A DNA stretch of 64,000 bases from an uncultured Pelagibacteraceae bacterium (GCA_902613545.1 CACMHW010000002.1:55436-119435), one strand, 5' to 3'. Counted from the stretch's first letter, positions 38,034 through 50,285 are shown. The notes: generated by a model from the letters alone, not told the origin. Numbers and translations are program-made.

Positions 38034-39694
38034 TAAATCCTAGCAATATTGATATTAGTAAACGGTTTTTTACCTGTTTTTTCTCTTACTATTCTTCTAC
38101 AATTTTGTTTAAGAGTTTCAATCAAATTTTGTTGCTGTTTTTTATTATCCATTGAGAAAGTCCTGCATATATTCATTATTTCATCTTCCATATCAAATAA
38201 AAAAGTATTTTCCTCATTCTTTTCAGGTATGCCTTTGTAAGAAATGACTGGTTTTTTAATATTTCCATTATTTGTAACAATTAAAGTAATCTCAAGATAT
38301 CCATTCAAAGATAAATTTTTTCTATCTTTTATAGATTTCGAGTCAGTTTCAACATTTACATTTCCATCAAGATAAATCTTACCAGATGGCGCCTTATCAA
38401 TTATTTCTGGTTTGTTTCCTGGTAAAATTTTTATAATGTCTCCGTTTTCAATTAACAATGTTTTTGGAACTTGCATTTCTTTAGCAAAAGAGACGTGTTC
38501 TGCCATATGTCTATGTTCTCCATGAACAGGTATTACACATTGAGGTTTAACCCAATTATACATATCTTTCAAATCATCTCTATTAGGGTGTCCAGAAACA
38601 TGAACAAAAGCATTTTCTTCACTAATCATTTCCATCTTATTTTTTACTATCAAATTTTGTAAGTGATATAATTTTTTTTCATTGCCTGGAATAATTTTTG
38701 AGGAAAAAATAACACAATCTCCACTTTCCAAGAATACTTCCGGATGAACACCATTGATTATTCTATTCATAGCTCCCATTGGTTCTCCTTGACTCCCAGT
38801 GGCTAAATATAAGATTTTATTTTTTGAAACTTTTTTTGCGTCTTTTGGCTCTAAAGGTTCAACAAGACCTTTTAGATAGCCACATTTTCTAGCAGCCTTA
38901 TAAATTCTCTGCATTGATCTGCCTACCAGACAAATATTTCTTCCAGTTTTTTTTGCACAGTAAAAAATAGACTCCATTCTAGCCACGTTTGAAGCAAATG
39001 ATGTTACTAAAATCCTGTTAGTTTTAATTTCCATTATTCTTAAAAGATTATCTCTAACTTCAGACTCTGATCCTGCCCTACCTGGGCTAAATATATTTGT
39101 CGAATCGCATATCATTGCTGACACACCTCTATTACCAATAGATTTTAGTTTCTGTTCATCAATCTGACTTCCAATTAGTGGGTTTGGATCAATTTTCCAA
39201 TCACCCGTATGCAAAACTGTTCCAAGTGGTGTTTTAATGCTTAGACCATTCGGCTCTAATATAGAGTGAGTTAGTGTAACAAAATCAATCTCGAAATTTC
39301 CAAGTTTTATTTTACTGTTAAGTGCAACAACTTCCAGATAAGACGAAATTTCAATTTTCTTCTCCTTAAATTTTTCAAGAATAAGTGCAGAAGTAAATGG
39401 TGTTGCATATATTTTACATTTTAAGTAAGGCCATATATGTGCGACTGCCCCAATGTGATCTTCGTGAGCATGTGTAAGAACAATTCCTAATAAATCATCT
39501 TTTTTATCTATTATAAAACCCGCATCAGGCATGATTAGATCAACTCCAGGAACTGAATCGTCAGCGAATGAGACACCCATATCTACAATAATCCATTTTT
39601 GATCATCTTCTTTTCCATAGGCATACAAATTCATATTCGCGCCTATCTCACCTGATCCCCCTAAAGGACAAAAAAGTAATTCCTCTTTGCTCAT
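38033..39694 (-). CDS. rnj: Ribonuclease J family (metallo-beta-lactamase/beta-CASP)
   Basis: 'LTHAHEDHIGA', 'CDSTNIFSPG', 'HVSGHPNRDDLKDMYNWVKPQCVIPVHGEHRHM'. Confidence 0.93.
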   Translation of the reverse strand: MSKEELLFCPLGGSGEIGANMNLYAYGKEDDQKWIIVDMGVSFADDSVPGVDLIMPDAGFIIDKKDDLLGIVLTHAHEDHIGAVAHIWPYLKCKIYATPFTSALILEKFKEKKIEISSYLEVVALNSKIKLGNFEIDFVTLTHSILEPNGLSIKTPLGTVLHTGDWKIDPNPLIGSQIDEQKLKSIGNRGVSAMICDSTNIFSPGRAGSESEVRDNLLRIMEIKTNRILVTSFASNVARMESIFYCAKKTGRNICLVGRSMQRIYKAARKCGYLKGLVEPLEPKDAKKVSKNKILYLATGSQGEPMGAMNRIINGVHPEVFLESGDCVIFSSKIIPGNEKKLYHLQNLIVKNKMEMISEENAFVHVSGHPNRDDLKDMYNWVKPQCVIPVHGEHRHMAEHVSFAKEMQVPKTLLIENGDIIKILPGNKPEIIDKAPSGKIYLDGNVNVETDSKSIKDRKNLSLNGYLEITLIVTNNGNIKKPVISYKGIPEKNEENTFLFDMEDEIMNICRTFSMDNKKQQQNLIETLKQNCRRIVREKTGKKPFTNINIARI

Positions 39695-40437
39695 AATAAT
39701 TCTTTATAAACTTTTGAAACTCCTTTGATCGTGATATTTTGATCCACAATAACATTTCTCTTAATAACTTTTTTAAATAAATTAGCGTACCCACCCGTAA
39801 GTATAATTTTATAATTCATTTTCCAATTATGTGTAATCTTATTAATTATATTATTTATTAATCCATCATAACCCCAAATAAATCCTGCGTTTAGAGCATC
39901 TTTAGTATTTTTACCATAGCTCTTTTGTTTATTTTTCAAACTAAAAATAGGAAGCAAAGCAGTAGATTGACTTAAATTTTTAATAGATAGTTTCACACCT
40001 GGAGCGATAACACCACCTTCGTAAGCTCCATTTCTTATAATATCAAATGTAGTAGCTGTCCCAAAATCTATAATTAGACAATTTTTAAATCTTTTTGCTT
40101 CTACAGAATTAACAATTCTATCAGAGCCTAATTGTTTGATATTTCTTATATTTATTTTAATTATCTTTTTCAAATTTAGATTTTTAATTTCAAAAATCTT
40201 ATAATTAGCTTTCTTTAAAACTTTTTTTATTTTTTTTAAAGCTAGTGGTACCACGCATGAAAAAAGCACTTCTCTTTTAATATTTTTTTTTGAAAGTTTT
40301 TTGAAAATATTGTTAATATAGCCTTTCAAATAAATTTTTTTTGTATCAAAAATTACCGACTTTAATATTTTTGATTTATCATTTAAAATACAAATTCTTG
40401 TTGATGTATTTCCAATATCTCCGATGATATAATTCAT
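39691..40437 (-). CDS. coaX: Type III pantothenate kinase
   Basis: 'IGDIGNTSTRICI', 'IIDFGTATTFDII', 'GGVIAPGVKLSIKNLSQSTALLP'. Confidence 0.92.
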   Translation of the reverse strand: MNYIIGDIGNTSTRICILNDKSKILKSVIFDTKKIYLKGYINNIFKKLSKKNIKREVLFSCVVPLALKKIKKVLKKANYKIFEIKNLNLKKIIKINIRNIKQLGSDRIVNSVEAKRFKNCLIIDFGTATTFDIIRNGAYEGGVIAPGVKLSIKNLSQSTALLPIFSLKNKQKSYGKNTKDALNAGFIWGYDGLINNIINKITHNWKMNYKIILTGGYANLFKKVIKRNVIVDQNITIKGVSKVYKELL

Positions 40438-40442
40438 TTGTA

Positions 40443-41009
40443 TTATTTATACTTCCTTTTAAGATCCACGAATGAAAATTTATTTTTTTCACTAAGGAGT
40501 TTCTCGTAAGCAATTAATATATCTTTCATAATTTTTTGGTTATTAACCTTTTTTTTTAATATATTTTTTAAGCAAGTTGATTTAAAGCTTTTGTTTTCTG
40601 GAGCTACATTAGTATTTAGACCTATACCTACAATTAAATAATCGAAGTCGTTAAATTTAATTAACTCCTGCAAAATCCCACAAAATTTCTTTTTATTAAA
40701 TAGGATGTCATTCGGCCATTTAATTCTTATTTTTTTTGAAATATTTTTTGAGATGACTTTTTTAAGTAAAAACGCATTCAGTACAGCGAATTGTTTAAAA
40801 TTAATTTTTTTTTGGTCGAGCTTAAAAAATAAAGAAATAAAAAGATTGCCTTTTTCAGAAATCCACTTTTTTCCAACTCTTCCTCTCCCATTAGTTTGTT
40901 GTTCAGAGGTAACTAGCATTGGGCAAGAATTATTTTTTTTTATAAGCTTTAAAGCGATGTCATTCGTACTTTTTACTTTTTTATATTTTTTTAACTTAAT
41001 CTTCATCAA
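40443..41009 (-). CDS. birA: Biotin--[acetyl-CoA-carboxylase] ligase, short catalytic-domain form
   Basis: 'NGRGRVGKKWISEKGNLFISLFF', 'IKWPNDILFNKKKFCGILQE'. Confidence 0.88.
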   Translation of the reverse strand: MMKIKLKKYKKVKSTNDIALKLIKKNNSCPMLVTSEQQTNGRGRVGKKWISEKGNLFISLFFKLDQKKINFKQFAVLNAFLLKKVISKNISKKIRIKWPNDILFNKKKFCGILQELIKFNDFDYLIVGIGLNTNVAPENKSFKSTCLKNILKKKVNNQKIMKDILIAYEKLLSEKNKFSFVDLKRKYK

Positions 41010-42421
41010 CTTATGAATAAAGAATTAACTAAATTATTTAAAATGGATGGATATAAAAAAAATGTTATTAAGATTGTGCAGCTAGCAAAAATAGAAATTT
41101 GAGCGGTTCTATTTTTTGTTTGTTCAAAAGCAATAATACTGTCATCAAAATAAATAGTTTTTATAATTTTAAGGTAGTAAAAGGCTGACATTACAGTTGT
41201 AAGCAAACCTATAATTGCTAGTGTGTACATTTCTCTCTCTAATACCGCAACAAAAACATAAAATTTAGCAAAAAATCCTCCAAGCGGTGGAACTCCCGCT
41301 AAAGAAAATAAAATTATTAAAAATGAAATTGCTAGAAGAGGATGTTTTTTTGAAATGCCAGATAAATCAGAAATATTTTCTCTATATTCACCATCTTTTT
41401 TCAATAAATATAAACAAGAGAAAGCTCCAATATTCATGATTACGTAAATTGAAATATAAACTATTGCACTTTCGTAACCTGATACTGCTCCAGTGGCAAC
41501 TCCAGCTAGTGCATAACCAATATGCCCTATAGAGCTATATGCGAGAAGTCTTTTAAAATTTTTTTGTACCATAGCTGCAACAGCGCCTAAAATCATCGAA
41601 GCAATTGAAATAAATATTATAATTGTTTGCCATTCCAATAAAATATTTGAAAATGGTATAAACATAAATTTTATTAATAATGCTAAACCAGCTACTTTTG
41701 GTACAACAGCAAAGTAGCTTGTTATAGATGTTGGCGCCCCTTCGTAAACATCTGGGGTCCACATGTGAAAGGGTACTGCAGATACCTTGAAAGCAAGTCC
41801 TACTAATATAAATACCATTGCAAATACTGCACCTGTATTTTCTTTATTAAGTTGACTTGCAATTAAATCGAAATTTGTAGAGCCGGTAAATCCGTATAAT
41901 AACGAACATCCGTATAATAATAAACCTGAGGATAACGCGCTTAATACAAAATACTTTATTCCTGACTCTGTTGATCTCAAATTATCTCTATCTATTGATG
42001 CAAGAATATAAAGTGATAAAGATTGTAATTCTAAACCTAAGTAAAAAAGTATTAAATCATTGGAACTTACCATAAAAAACATCCCTAAAATTGATAACAA
42101 AATTATTATAGGGTATTCAAACTTATCTAGTTTATTTTCAACAATGAAATTTTTAGATGAGTTAAGAACAAATAATGACGATAAAAGTATCAGAACTTTA
42201 AAGTAATTAGAAAAAGCATCCCTAGTAAAACTTTCTAAAAATATCTTTTCTTCGCTATTTGGACTAGAGATTATAATTGCTATAGTAACAATTATTATTA
42301 ATGAGGAAAGATTAAAAATTATATTAAAACTTTTTTTTAAAAAGACGCCAATCATTAAGATAGAAAAAGTTGACAAAGATAAGAAGATTTCAGGAATCAA
42401 TATATTTAAATTAGTAATCAT
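41006..42421 (-). CDS. nuoN: NADH-quinone oxidoreductase subunit N
   Basis: Proton-pumping subunit 'FKVSAVPFHMWTPDVYEGAPTSIT'. Confidence 0.95.
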   Translation of the reverse strand: MITNLNILIPEIFLSLSTFSILMIGVFLKKSFNIIFNLSSLIIIVTIAIIISSPNSEEKIFLESFTRDAFSNYFKVLILLSSLFVLNSSKNFIVENKLDKFEYPIIILLSILGMFFMVSSNDLILFYLGLELQSLSLYILASIDRDNLRSTESGIKYFVLSALSSGLLLYGCSLLYGFTGSTNFDLIASQLNKENTGAVFAMVFILVGLAFKVSAVPFHMWTPDVYEGAPTSITSYFAVVPKVAGLALLIKFMFIPFSNILLEWQTIIIFISIASMILGAVAAMVQKNFKRLLAYSSIGHIGYALAGVATGAVSGYESAIVYISIYVIMNIGAFSCLYLLKKDGEYRENISDLSGISKKHPLLAISFLIILFSLAGVPPLGGFFAKFYVFVAVLEREMYTLAIIGLLTTVMSAFYYLKIIKTIYFDDSIIAFEQTKNRTAQISIFASCTILITFFLYPSILNNLVNSLFIS

Positions 42422-42423
42422 CT

Positions 42424-43899
42424 TTAATTTGAAATTAGCGCTATTTGATAATTATCGATTAAGCTATTAACTGATACACTAAAAGTTTCCATTAACGGAA
42501 GTGGGTAAAAACCAAAAAATATCACAAAGAAAGCTAATGTCGCTAACATTATAATTTCAGATTTGTTAACATCGCTTAAATTTTTAATTTCTACATTATT
42601 TATAGTTCCAAAAATCACTCTTTTTGTAAGCCATAACATATATGCTGCACCAAGAACTACTCCAAACGTTGCTAGCATTGCAGCCAAGTAACTTTTTTGA
42701 AAAGCCCCTGTTAATACAAGAAATTCGCCCAAAAATCCCGAAGTTCCAGGTAGTCCAAGAGCAGCCAAAGCAAATACTATAAATAAAAAAGAGTATTTAG
42801 GTAAATAACTAACTAAACCTCCATATGAACTTATCATTCTCGAATGAAGCCTGTCATAGACAACCCCTACACACAAAAATAGTGCTGCAGAAATAAGACC
42901 GTGACTTATCATTTGATATATACTTCCTTCTATACCTTGTTTTGTAAGTGTAAAAATACCTAAAGTCACATAGCCCATATGAGCAACTGATGAATAGGCG
43001 ATTAATTTTTTCATATCGTCCTGCATTAATGCAACTAATGATGTATAAATTATTGCAATTATACTTAAGGAATAAATAAGTGGTGTAAAATATTCTGACG
43101 CGATAGGAAACATAGGAATTGAAAATCTCAGAAATCCATATCCAGCCATTTTTAATAGTATCGCTGCCAGTATAACAGATCCAGCAGTTGGCGCCTCTAC
43201 ATGTGCGTCCGGAAGCCAAGTATGAACTGGCCACATTGGCATTTTTACAGCAAAAGAACTTAAAAATGCTAACCAAAGTATATTTTGATAATCTTTTGGA
43301 ATTTTAATTTTATAAATCTCGGTTATATCAGTTGTACCAGTTAACCAATAAATAACTATTATAGCTACTAGCATTAAAACTGATCCAAGTAGAGTAAATA
43401 AAAAGAACTTAAATGCAGAATAAACTCTTCTTGGACCTCCCCATACCCCAATTATCAAAAACATTGGAATTAAACCTGCCTCAAAAAATAAATAAAATAT
43501 AACGAGATCAAGTGAACAAAACACACCGATCATAAAAGTTTCTAAAATTAATATTGCGATAAGAAACTCTTTAACTCTAGTCTTAATACTATTTATACAT
43601 GAAATTATGCATATAGGTGTGATGAAGGTAGTTAAAACTATAAATAAAATTGAAATTCCATCTACCCCTAATTTAAATTTAATATAATTGTTTATCCAGG
43701 ATTTTTCTTCAACAAATTGAAATTCGGCACTATTATTATCTAAAGAATACCATAAAAACAAAGAAAGTAGGAAAGTAGCAATACTACTAAATAAAGATAT
43801 ATAAATAGAATTATTATTTTTTTTATCTCTTGATAAAAATATAAAGAGTGAACTTAAAAGTGGTAAAAAAATTAAAGTAGAAAGAATAGGAAAATTCAT
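42424..43899 (-). CDS. nuoM: NADH-quinone oxidoreductase subunit M
   Basis: 'KMPMWPVHTWLPDAHVEAPTAGSV'. Confidence 0.95.
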   Translation of the reverse strand: MNFPILSTLIFLPLLSSLFIFLSRDKKNNNSIYISLFSSIATFLLSLFLWYSLDNNSAEFQFVEEKSWINNYIKFKLGVDGISILFIVLTTFITPICIISCINSIKTRVKEFLIAILILETFMIGVFCSLDLVIFYLFFEAGLIPMFLIIGVWGGPRRVYSAFKFFLFTLLGSVLMLVAIIVIYWLTGTTDITEIYKIKIPKDYQNILWLAFLSSFAVKMPMWPVHTWLPDAHVEAPTAGSVILAAILLKMAGYGFLRFSIPMFPIASEYFTPLIYSLSIIAIIYTSLVALMQDDMKKLIAYSSVAHMGYVTLGIFTLTKQGIEGSIYQMISHGLISAALFLCVGVVYDRLHSRMISSYGGLVSYLPKYSFLFIVFALAALGLPGTSGFLGEFLVLTGAFQKSYLAAMLATFGVVLGAAYMLWLTKRVIFGTINNVEIKNLSDVNKSEIIMLATLAFFVIFFGFYPLPLMETFSVSVNSLIDNYQIALISN

Positions 43900-43900
43900 T

Positions 43901-45808
43901 TTATTTTAAAATTAAATAAGTTAATAAAATTGATAAACCCAATAACATTACGAAAGCGTAATCATAAATAAATCCAGTTTGTAAACGACCAGTTTTATTT
44001 GATATCATTTTTACTAATTTAGAGATGCCATTTGGACCGAACTTGTCTATGACTCCTATATCGCCATTTTTCCAGAAAAAAGAGCCAATTTTTTTTGATG
44101 GTTCTACAAAAAGTTTTTCATATAATTCGTCTATATACCATTTATTCAGTAAAAAATTATATAAAGGACTATTAGTTTTTTTAAAATCATCAAGAATTTT
44201 TGGATTTAAAATGTATAAGTAATAAGAAATTGGTATTGCTATTGAAACTAAAACTGGAGTAATTAACAAAAACCAAATTGGAATCGCTTCGTGTTTTATT
44301 TCATTTAAGAAAAAAATTGACGCCTGCCAGAAATCCACACTGTGATGACCTATAAAAGTGTTTTTGAAAAAATAACCTGAGAATACTGCACCTAGGCCTA
44401 AAAAAAATAGTGGAATTAACATAGTCATTGGTGACTCGTGAGTATCATTTAATGAAATCTTTGTATTATTGTATGAGCCATGAAATGTTTTAAAAAATAA
44501 TCTCCATGAATAAATTGAAGTTAAAAAAGCTGTAAAGATGCCTATTGTTGCTGCATAATTTCCAATATGAGAATTTTTTAAATAAGCAAATTCAATAATC
44601 GCGTCTTTTGAAAAAAAACCTGAAAGTAAAGGGAAACCTGTTAATGCAAGCGTTCCTATTAACATGTAAAAGTAGGTAAAAGGTAGTCTCTTTCTCACCC
44701 CGCCCATTCTTCTGATATCTTGCTCATCCTTAAAAGCATGTATTACAGATCCAGCCCCTAAAAATAGAAGCGCTTTGAAAAAAGCGTGTGTAAATAAATG
44801 AAACATAGCAACATGATATGCGCCAACACCAGCAGCAAAAAACATGTAGCCTAATTGACTGCAAGTTGAATAGGCAACTATTTTTTTTATATCATTTTGA
44901 ACTAGCGCAACAGATGCAGCAAAAATTGCAGTTATCATTCCAACTATCGTAACTAAATTTAGTGCGACTTGAGAATATTCAAACATGGGTGAACACCTAA
45001 CGACTAGAAAGACGCCAGCAGTTACCATGGTAGCTGCATGAATTAAAGCTGACACTGGTGTTGGGCCCTCCATAGCATCAGGTAGCCAAGTATGAAGTAA
45101 AAATTGTGCAGATTTTCCCATTGCACCAATAAAAAGAAATACACAAATTAGAGTAATTAAATTTAATTCAAATCCAAAAAAAATTAGTTTTGTTTCAGCA
45201 TACTGTTCTGTAATATTAAATACTTCGTCGAAGTTAATAGTACCGAAAAAGAAAAAAATTAAAAAAATTGCAATAGCTAATCCAAAATCACCAATTCTGT
45301 TTACTATAAATGCTTTTATTGCAGCGTCATTAGCTGTTTCTTTTTTATACCAAAAACCTATCAACAAATAAGAACACAAACCAACTCCTTCCCATCCAAA
45401 AAAGAGCTGTAAAAAATTATCCGAAACAACTAAGGCTAACATTGAAAAAGTGAACAATGATAAATAGGACATAAATCTTGGCTTATGCGGATCGTGGCTC
45501 ATATATCCGATAGAATAAATATGCACTAGAGCTGATATGAAAGTTACTACAACTAACATCACTGAGCTTAATGGATCAATATTTATTGACCAATTAGCAG
45601 TAAAATCACCAGAACTTATCCATTCGAAAATTTTATAATTCCCGTAAATGTCATTATGGAAACCGTTCCAGAAAACTATAATTGATAAAACTGCTGAAAT
45701 GCTAACGAGGAAACTTGTAATTATTTCTGAGAAATATTTTGTTGCTGATTTGCCTAAATATCCAATTATCGAACCCAGTAATGGTAAAAATAAAATTGCG
45801 TACTCCAT
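43901..45808 (-). CDS. nuoL: NADH-quinone oxidoreductase subunit L
   Basis: 'GKSAQFLLHTWLPDAMEGPTPVSALIHAATMVTAGVFL'. Confidence 0.96.
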   Translation of the reverse strand: MEYAILFLPLLGSIIGYLGKSATKYFSEIITSFLVSISAVLSIIVFWNGFHNDIYGNYKIFEWISSGDFTANWSINIDPLSSVMLVVVTFISALVHIYSIGYMSHDPHKPRFMSYLSLFTFSMLALVVSDNFLQLFFGWEGVGLCSYLLIGFWYKKETANDAAIKAFIVNRIGDFGLAIAIFLIFFFFGTINFDEVFNITEQYAETKLIFFGFELNLITLICVFLFIGAMGKSAQFLLHTWLPDAMEGPTPVSALIHAATMVTAGVFLVVRCSPMFEYSQVALNLVTIVGMITAIFAASVALVQNDIKKIVAYSTCSQLGYMFFAAGVGAYHVAMFHLFTHAFFKALLFLGAGSVIHAFKDEQDIRRMGGVRKRLPFTYFYMLIGTLALTGFPLLSGFFSKDAIIEFAYLKNSHIGNYAATIGIFTAFLTSIYSWRLFFKTFHGSYNNTKISLNDTHESPMTMLIPLFFLGLGAVFSGYFFKNTFIGHHSVDFWQASIFFLNEIKHEAIPIWFLLITPVLVSIAIPISYYLYILNPKILDDFKKTNSPLYNFLLNKWYIDELYEKLFVEPSKKIGSFFWKNGDIGVIDKFGPNGISKLVKMISNKTGRLQTGFIYDYAFVMLLGLSILLTYLILK

Positions 45809-46120
45809 TTAACCCTTCATTCCATGTATATCTTCCACTCTAATAGAGCCTCTATTTCTGTAATAAACAACAATTATAGCTAATCCGATTGCAGCTTCAG
45901 CAGCGGCAACAGTTAAGATTAACATTGTAAAAATTTGACCTACAATATCTCCAGAAAAAATCGAGAATGAAATTAAATTTATGTTCACAGCTAGTAAAAT
46001 TAGTTCTATTGACATTAAAATTACGATTACATTTTTTCTGTTTAAAAAAATTCCAATTACACCTAGAAAAAAAATTATTGCTCCTAATGATAAGTAGTGG
46101 CCTAAACCAATTTCAATCAT
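45809..46120 (-). CDS. nuoK: NADH-quinone oxidoreductase subunit K
   Basis: '[15 protein letters not shown]', '[11 protein letters not shown]'. Confidence 0.95.
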   Translation of the reverse strand: MIEIGLGHYLSLGAIIFFLGVIGIFLNRKNVIVILMSIELILLAVNINLISFSIFSGDIVGQIFTMLILTVAAAEAAIGLAIIVVYYRNRGSIRVEDIHGMKG

Positions 46121-46739
46121 CTAATTTTACTCCTTCATTAGATTTTACATCTTTTAGCTCAACGGCAGTTGATGGATTTCTTGAAATTTGTGTAAAATAA
46201 CTCTGTTTTTTAACTCCTACTCGTTCTCTAAATGTTAAAAGTATAGCACCGATCATCGCTAAAAGAAGCACTACTCCTGCTAATTGAAAATATAAAATAT
46301 AATCAGTATACATAACCAAACCTAATTGGTGAGTGTTAGAAATATTTGAAAGCACTAATGTACTGCTAGACATCACATCCTCTTTGTATTTCCAACCTCC
46401 TACGACAACCAGTAATTCAAGAAGAATTAATACACTTACTATTAAACCGGTTGGGATATGAGTTGATTTTTTTCCTATAAACCACGATTGTTTTTGTTCA
46501 GCTACGTTAAGCATCATGACAACAAATAAAAACAAAACTGCTACCGCGCCTACATAAACAATTAATAATATCATTCCTAAAAACTCAGCACCAACCATGA
46601 TGAACAAACATCCAACTGAGATAAAATCTAATATCAAAAAGAAAACTGAATTAATTGTACTTCTTGACGTTATTACCATTAAGGAAGAAAAAATTGCAAT
46701 TATTGAGAAAAAATAAAAGAAAATTGAGTGAACTATCAT
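46113..46739 (-). CDS. nuoJ: NADH-quinone oxidoreductase subunit J
   Basis: Membrane protein in nuo order; '[28 protein letters not shown]'. Confidence 0.94.
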   Translation of the reverse strand: MIVHSIFFYFFSIIAIFSSLMVITSRSTINSVFFLILDFISVGCLFIMVGAEFLGMILLIVYVGAVAVLFLFVVMMLNVAEQKQSWFIGKKSTHIPTGLIVSVLILLELLVVVGGWKYKEDVMSSSTLVLSNISNTHQLGLVMYTDYILYFQLAGVVLLLAMIGAILLTFRERVGVKKQSYFTQISRNPSTAVELKDVKSNEGVKLDD

Positions 46740-47225
46740 CTATCTGTATGGCTTATCAAGCTTAATATTCTTAGCTAACACTGACTCCCATCTATCTCCA
46801 TTATCTAAAAGTTTTTCTTTATTGTAGTAAAGTTCTTCTCTAGTTTCAGTAGCAAATTCAAAATTCGGTCCTTGCACTATTGCATCAACTGGACAGGACT
46901 CTTGGCACAAGCCACAATAAATACATTTAAGCATATCAATATCATATCGAGTTGTTTTTCTACTACCGTCTGATCTCTCAGTCGACTCAATGGTTATAGC
47001 TTGGGCGGGACACACTGCTTCACATAATTTACATGCAATGCACCTTTCTTCACCATTTGGATATCTTCTCAGTGCATGTTCACCTCTCATACGAGGGCTA
47101 ATTGATCCTTTTTCAAAAGGGTAATTTATAGTTTTCGATTTTCTGAATAACTCCTTAATTGCCATGTATAATCCAGATATAAACTCAACGAGGAATATAA
47201 TTTTTAAAAGTCTGACAATGTTCAT
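46740..47225 (-). CDS. nuoI: NADH-quinone oxidoreductase subunit I
   Basis: Two 4Fe-4S motifs '[13 protein letters not shown]', '[13 protein letters not shown]'. Confidence 0.96.
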   Translation of the reverse strand: MNIVRLLKIIFLVEFISGLYMAIKELFRKSKTINYPFEKGSISPRMRGEHALRRYPNGEERCIACKLCEAVCPAQAITIESTERSDGSRKTTRYDIDMLKCIYCGLCQESCPVDAIVQGPNFEFATETREELYYNKEKLLDNGDRWESVLAKNIKLDKPYR

Positions 47226-48232
47226 TAAAAATTTACCTTTGGTAATTTTTCAAAATAAAATAAGAAACTTGCTGTAAATACTAGATAAATTAATGAAAAT
47301 GGAAGAAATATTTTCCAACCAAGTCTCATTAATTGATCATATCTATACCTTGGAACAATAGCTTTAATCAAAGCAAATAGTAAAAATAAAAATAATATTT
47401 TTGATATCATCCAGATTGGAGCAGGAATTATATTAAGTGGATAAACATCCATTATAGGTAACCAACCTCCTAAAAATAGTATCGATCCCAATGCACACAT
47501 TAAAAGAATATTTGCATACTCTCCGAGCCAGAACATAGCATACATCATGCCTGAGTATTCGGTCTGATAACCTGCAACTAACTCTGCTTCTGCTTCAGGT
47601 AAGTCAAATGGTGGCCTGTTTGTTTCTGCAAGTGCAGAGATAAAAAATATTACAAACATTGGAAAAAGCGGAATTACATACCATAAGTTTTTTTGCGCAA
47701 TTACAATATCGTTTAAGTTGAGTGAGCCAACACATAGAAGGACATTAATTATTATTATCCCGATTGAAACTTCATATGATACCATTTGTGCTGCAGATCT
47801 AATAGCACCTAAGAAAGGATATTTTGAATTTGAGGCCCATCCCCCCATAATTATTCCATAAACACCGAGAGAAGAAACTGCGAATAAATATAAAATACCA
47901 ACATTTATGTCAGATAAAACTAATTCTTCACTCATCGGAATGACTGCCCATGCAACTAAAGCTAAAGTCATTGTCACAATCGGTGCAATAATAAAAACTA
48001 CCTTATTTGCACTTGCAGGAATAATTATTTCTTTGAAAATATATTTTAAAGCATCAGCTAAAGTTTGAAAAAGTCCAAAAGGACCAACGACATTTGGGCC
48101 TCTTCTTTTTTGAACTAAACCCCAAACTCTTCTATCTAACCATACAATCATGGCTACTGAAACTAATATTGGAACTAACAGAAAAACAATTTTATAAACT
48201 TCTTGTCCTAAAATTTGTAAATACTCAATCAT
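47225..48232 (-). CDS. nuoH: NADH-quinone oxidoreductase subunit H
   Basis: '[31 protein letters not shown]', '[26 protein letters not shown]'. Confidence 0.97.
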   Translation of the reverse strand: MIEYLQILGQEVYKIVFLLVPILVSVAMIVWLDRRVWGLVQKRRGPNVVGPFGLFQTLADALKYIFKEIIIPASANKVVFIIAPIVTMTLALVAWAVIPMSEELVLSDINVGILYLFAVSSLGVYGIIMGGWASNSKYPFLGAIRSAAQMVSYEVSIGIIIINVLLCVGSLNLNDIVIAQKNLWYVIPLFPMFVIFFISALAETNRPPFDLPEAEAELVAGYQTEYSGMMYAMFWLGEYANILLMCALGSILFLGGWLPIMDVYPLNIIPAPIWMISKILFLFLLFALIKAIVPRYRYDQLMRLGWKIFLPFSLIYLVFTASFLFYFEKLPKVNF

Positions 48233-48236
48233 GTAC

Positions 48237-50285
48237 TTATGTTCCTGTTTTTCTTAATTTTTGTTTAATTTGACGACATTCGCTCATTGTCTTAGAAGCT
48301 CTAGAAATTGAGTTAGTATAAAAATAATCTAGATTTTTTATATTAACTGACTCACTGATAAATTCTGAGGAAGTATTTACTTCTTGTGCCTCCTCAAAAT
48401 TAGGTAATTCATTTAATTTTGTAAAATTTGGGATTAAATTTAAAACTTCTTTTCTAAGTGAGTCAAATTTTGATAAATCATTAAACTTGCCAAGTTTTTT
48501 TAAGATTAAATTAAATATTTTCCAATCTTCTAGCGCTTCTCCTATTGGATAAGATGCCTTTTTACTTTCCTGAACTCTTCCCTCCAAGTTTTCAAAAAGT
48601 CCATTTTGCTCTGTAAATGCTGCGCTTGGAAGCACTAAGTCCGCGATTTCAGCGCCCCTATCCCCATGACTTCCTTGGTAAACAATAAATTCATTGTTTT
48701 TTTTTATATCTAAATTGTCCGATCCTAAAAGATATAATAGTTTAAATTGATTTTTATTTAATTTTTCAAAGAAAGAATTTTTTTCTTCATCCTCTTTTGA
48801 TAAAACTTTGAGATCTATCAAACCAACTGTTGATGCATTTTGAGCTAAAAAATTAAATGCATTCCATTCTTTACTGATAAAGTTATTTTTTTTTAGAAAA
48901 TTTTTAACCTCTTCGACTATATATTGGCCGCTCTCTAGCTCTAGAGCAGACTCTCCTATAATTATAATTGGTTTATTTGAAGAAGAAAGTTTTTTTGAAA
49001 ATTCGTGTTCATTATCTAAAATTTTTTTCAAATCATCTGTTGTATTTCCAACAACAGTATAATCATACGTGAGTTCGCCAGGGTCACCAATTGAGAAAAT
49101 TGGAATTCGTTTTTTTACAAATATTTTTCTTATTCTTGCATTTAACATAGTGGCTTCATGTCTTGGATTACTTCCGATCAATAAAATAAGATCTGATTCT
49201 TCTATTCCATTAATTGATGAATTGAATATGTAGTTTATTTTTTCTGATGAATTGATATAAAATTTTTTTTCTCTGAATTCTAAATTTTTACTCTTTAAAG
49301 TTGCAAAAAGTTTTTTAAAACTTAAAGCATTTTCCATGTTAACCATATCACCAATATGTCCACCAATTTCATTGGGATTAATTGATTGAATTTTATCCGC
49401 TAAAAGAGTTATAGCCTCGTCCCAATTTGATTTCTGAAGCTTGTTATTTTTTTTTATATACGGAACATCAAGCCTCTGTTTTAGCAAACCATCGCAAGAG
49501 TATCTTGTTTTATCAGAAATCCACTCTTCATTAATGTCATTATTAAGCCTAGGTAATATTCGTTTTACTTCCCAATTATAAGTATCTATTCTAATATTAG
49601 ATCCCACCGCATCCATAACATCTATGCTCTCAGTTTTTTTGAGTTCCCAAGGTCTTGCCTCAAAAGCATATGGTTTTGAAGTAAGGGCTCCTACCGGGCA
49701 TAAATCTATAACGTTAGCTGAAAGCTCAGACTCCATCGCTTTTTCTAAATAAGTTGTAATTTCCATATTCTCTCCCCGACCAATAGCTCCAATTTCAGGG
49801 ACACCTGCGACTTCCGTTGCAAATCTAACGCACCTTGTGCAATGAATGCACCTAGTCATTTGGGTTTTTATTAGAGGACCCATATATTTTTCTTTAACTT
49901 GTCTTTTATTTTCAATAAATCTTGACTTATCTACTCCGTAGTACATTGATTGATCTTGCAAATCACACTCTCCTCCTTGATCGCATACTGGGCAATCAAG
50001 AGGGTGGTTAGCGAGTAAAAATTCCATCACACCCTTTCTAGCTTTTTCAACTAGATGTGTATTCGTTTTTATATTCATACCCTCGGCTGCTGGCATCGCG
50101 CATGATGCAATAGGTTTTGGTGATTTTTCAAGTTCTACAAGACACATTCTACAATTTCCCGCAATTGAAAGTTTTTCGTGGTAACAAAATCTTGGTATCT
50201 CCACATCAGCTAGCTCGCATGCTTGTAGAACCGTCATTCCCTTTTCAAATTCTATTTCTTTTCCATTAATAATTATTTTAGGCAT
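48237..50285 (-). CDS. nuoG: NADH-quinone oxidoreductase subunit G
   Basis: 2Fe-2S N-terminus '[18 protein letters not shown]', '[14 protein letters not shown]', '[10 protein letters not shown]'. Confidence 0.96.
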   Translation of the reverse strand: MPKIIINGKEIEFEKGMTVLQACELADVEIPRFCYHEKLSIAGNCRMCLVELEKSPKPIASCAMPAAEGMNIKTNTHLVEKARKGVMEFLLANHPLDCPVCDQGGECDLQDQSMYYGVDKSRFIENKRQVKEKYMGPLIKTQMTRCIHCTRCVRFATEVAGVPEIGAIGRGENMEITTYLEKAMESELSANVIDLCPVGALTSKPYAFEARPWELKKTESIDVMDAVGSNIRIDTYNWEVKRILPRLNNDINEEWISDKTRYSCDGLLKQRLDVPYIKKNNKLQKSNWDEAITLLADKIQSINPNEIGGHIGDMVNMENALSFKKLFATLKSKNLEFREKKFYINSSEKINYIFNSSINGIEESDLILLIGSNPRHEATMLNARIRKIFVKKRIPIFSIGDPGELTYDYTVVGNTTDDLKKILDNEHEFSKKLSSSNKPIIIIGESALELESGQYIVEEVKNFLKKNNFISKEWNAFNFLAQNASTVGLIDLKVLSKEDEEKNSFFEKLNKNQFKLLYLLGSDNLDIKKNNEFIVYQGSHGDRGAEIADLVLPSAAFTEQNGLFENLEGRVQESKKASYPIGEALEDWKIFNLILKKLGKFNDLSKFDSLRKEVLNLIPNFTKLNELPNFEEAQEVNTSSEFISESVNIKNLDYFYTNSISRASKTMSECRQIKQKLRKTGT

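Noticed and set aside
42854-43276. 140-aa ORF on minus strand in an alternative frame of nuoM
   Set aside because: Same strand, fully inside nuoM, no domain; composition reflects frame-shifted membrane-protein codons.
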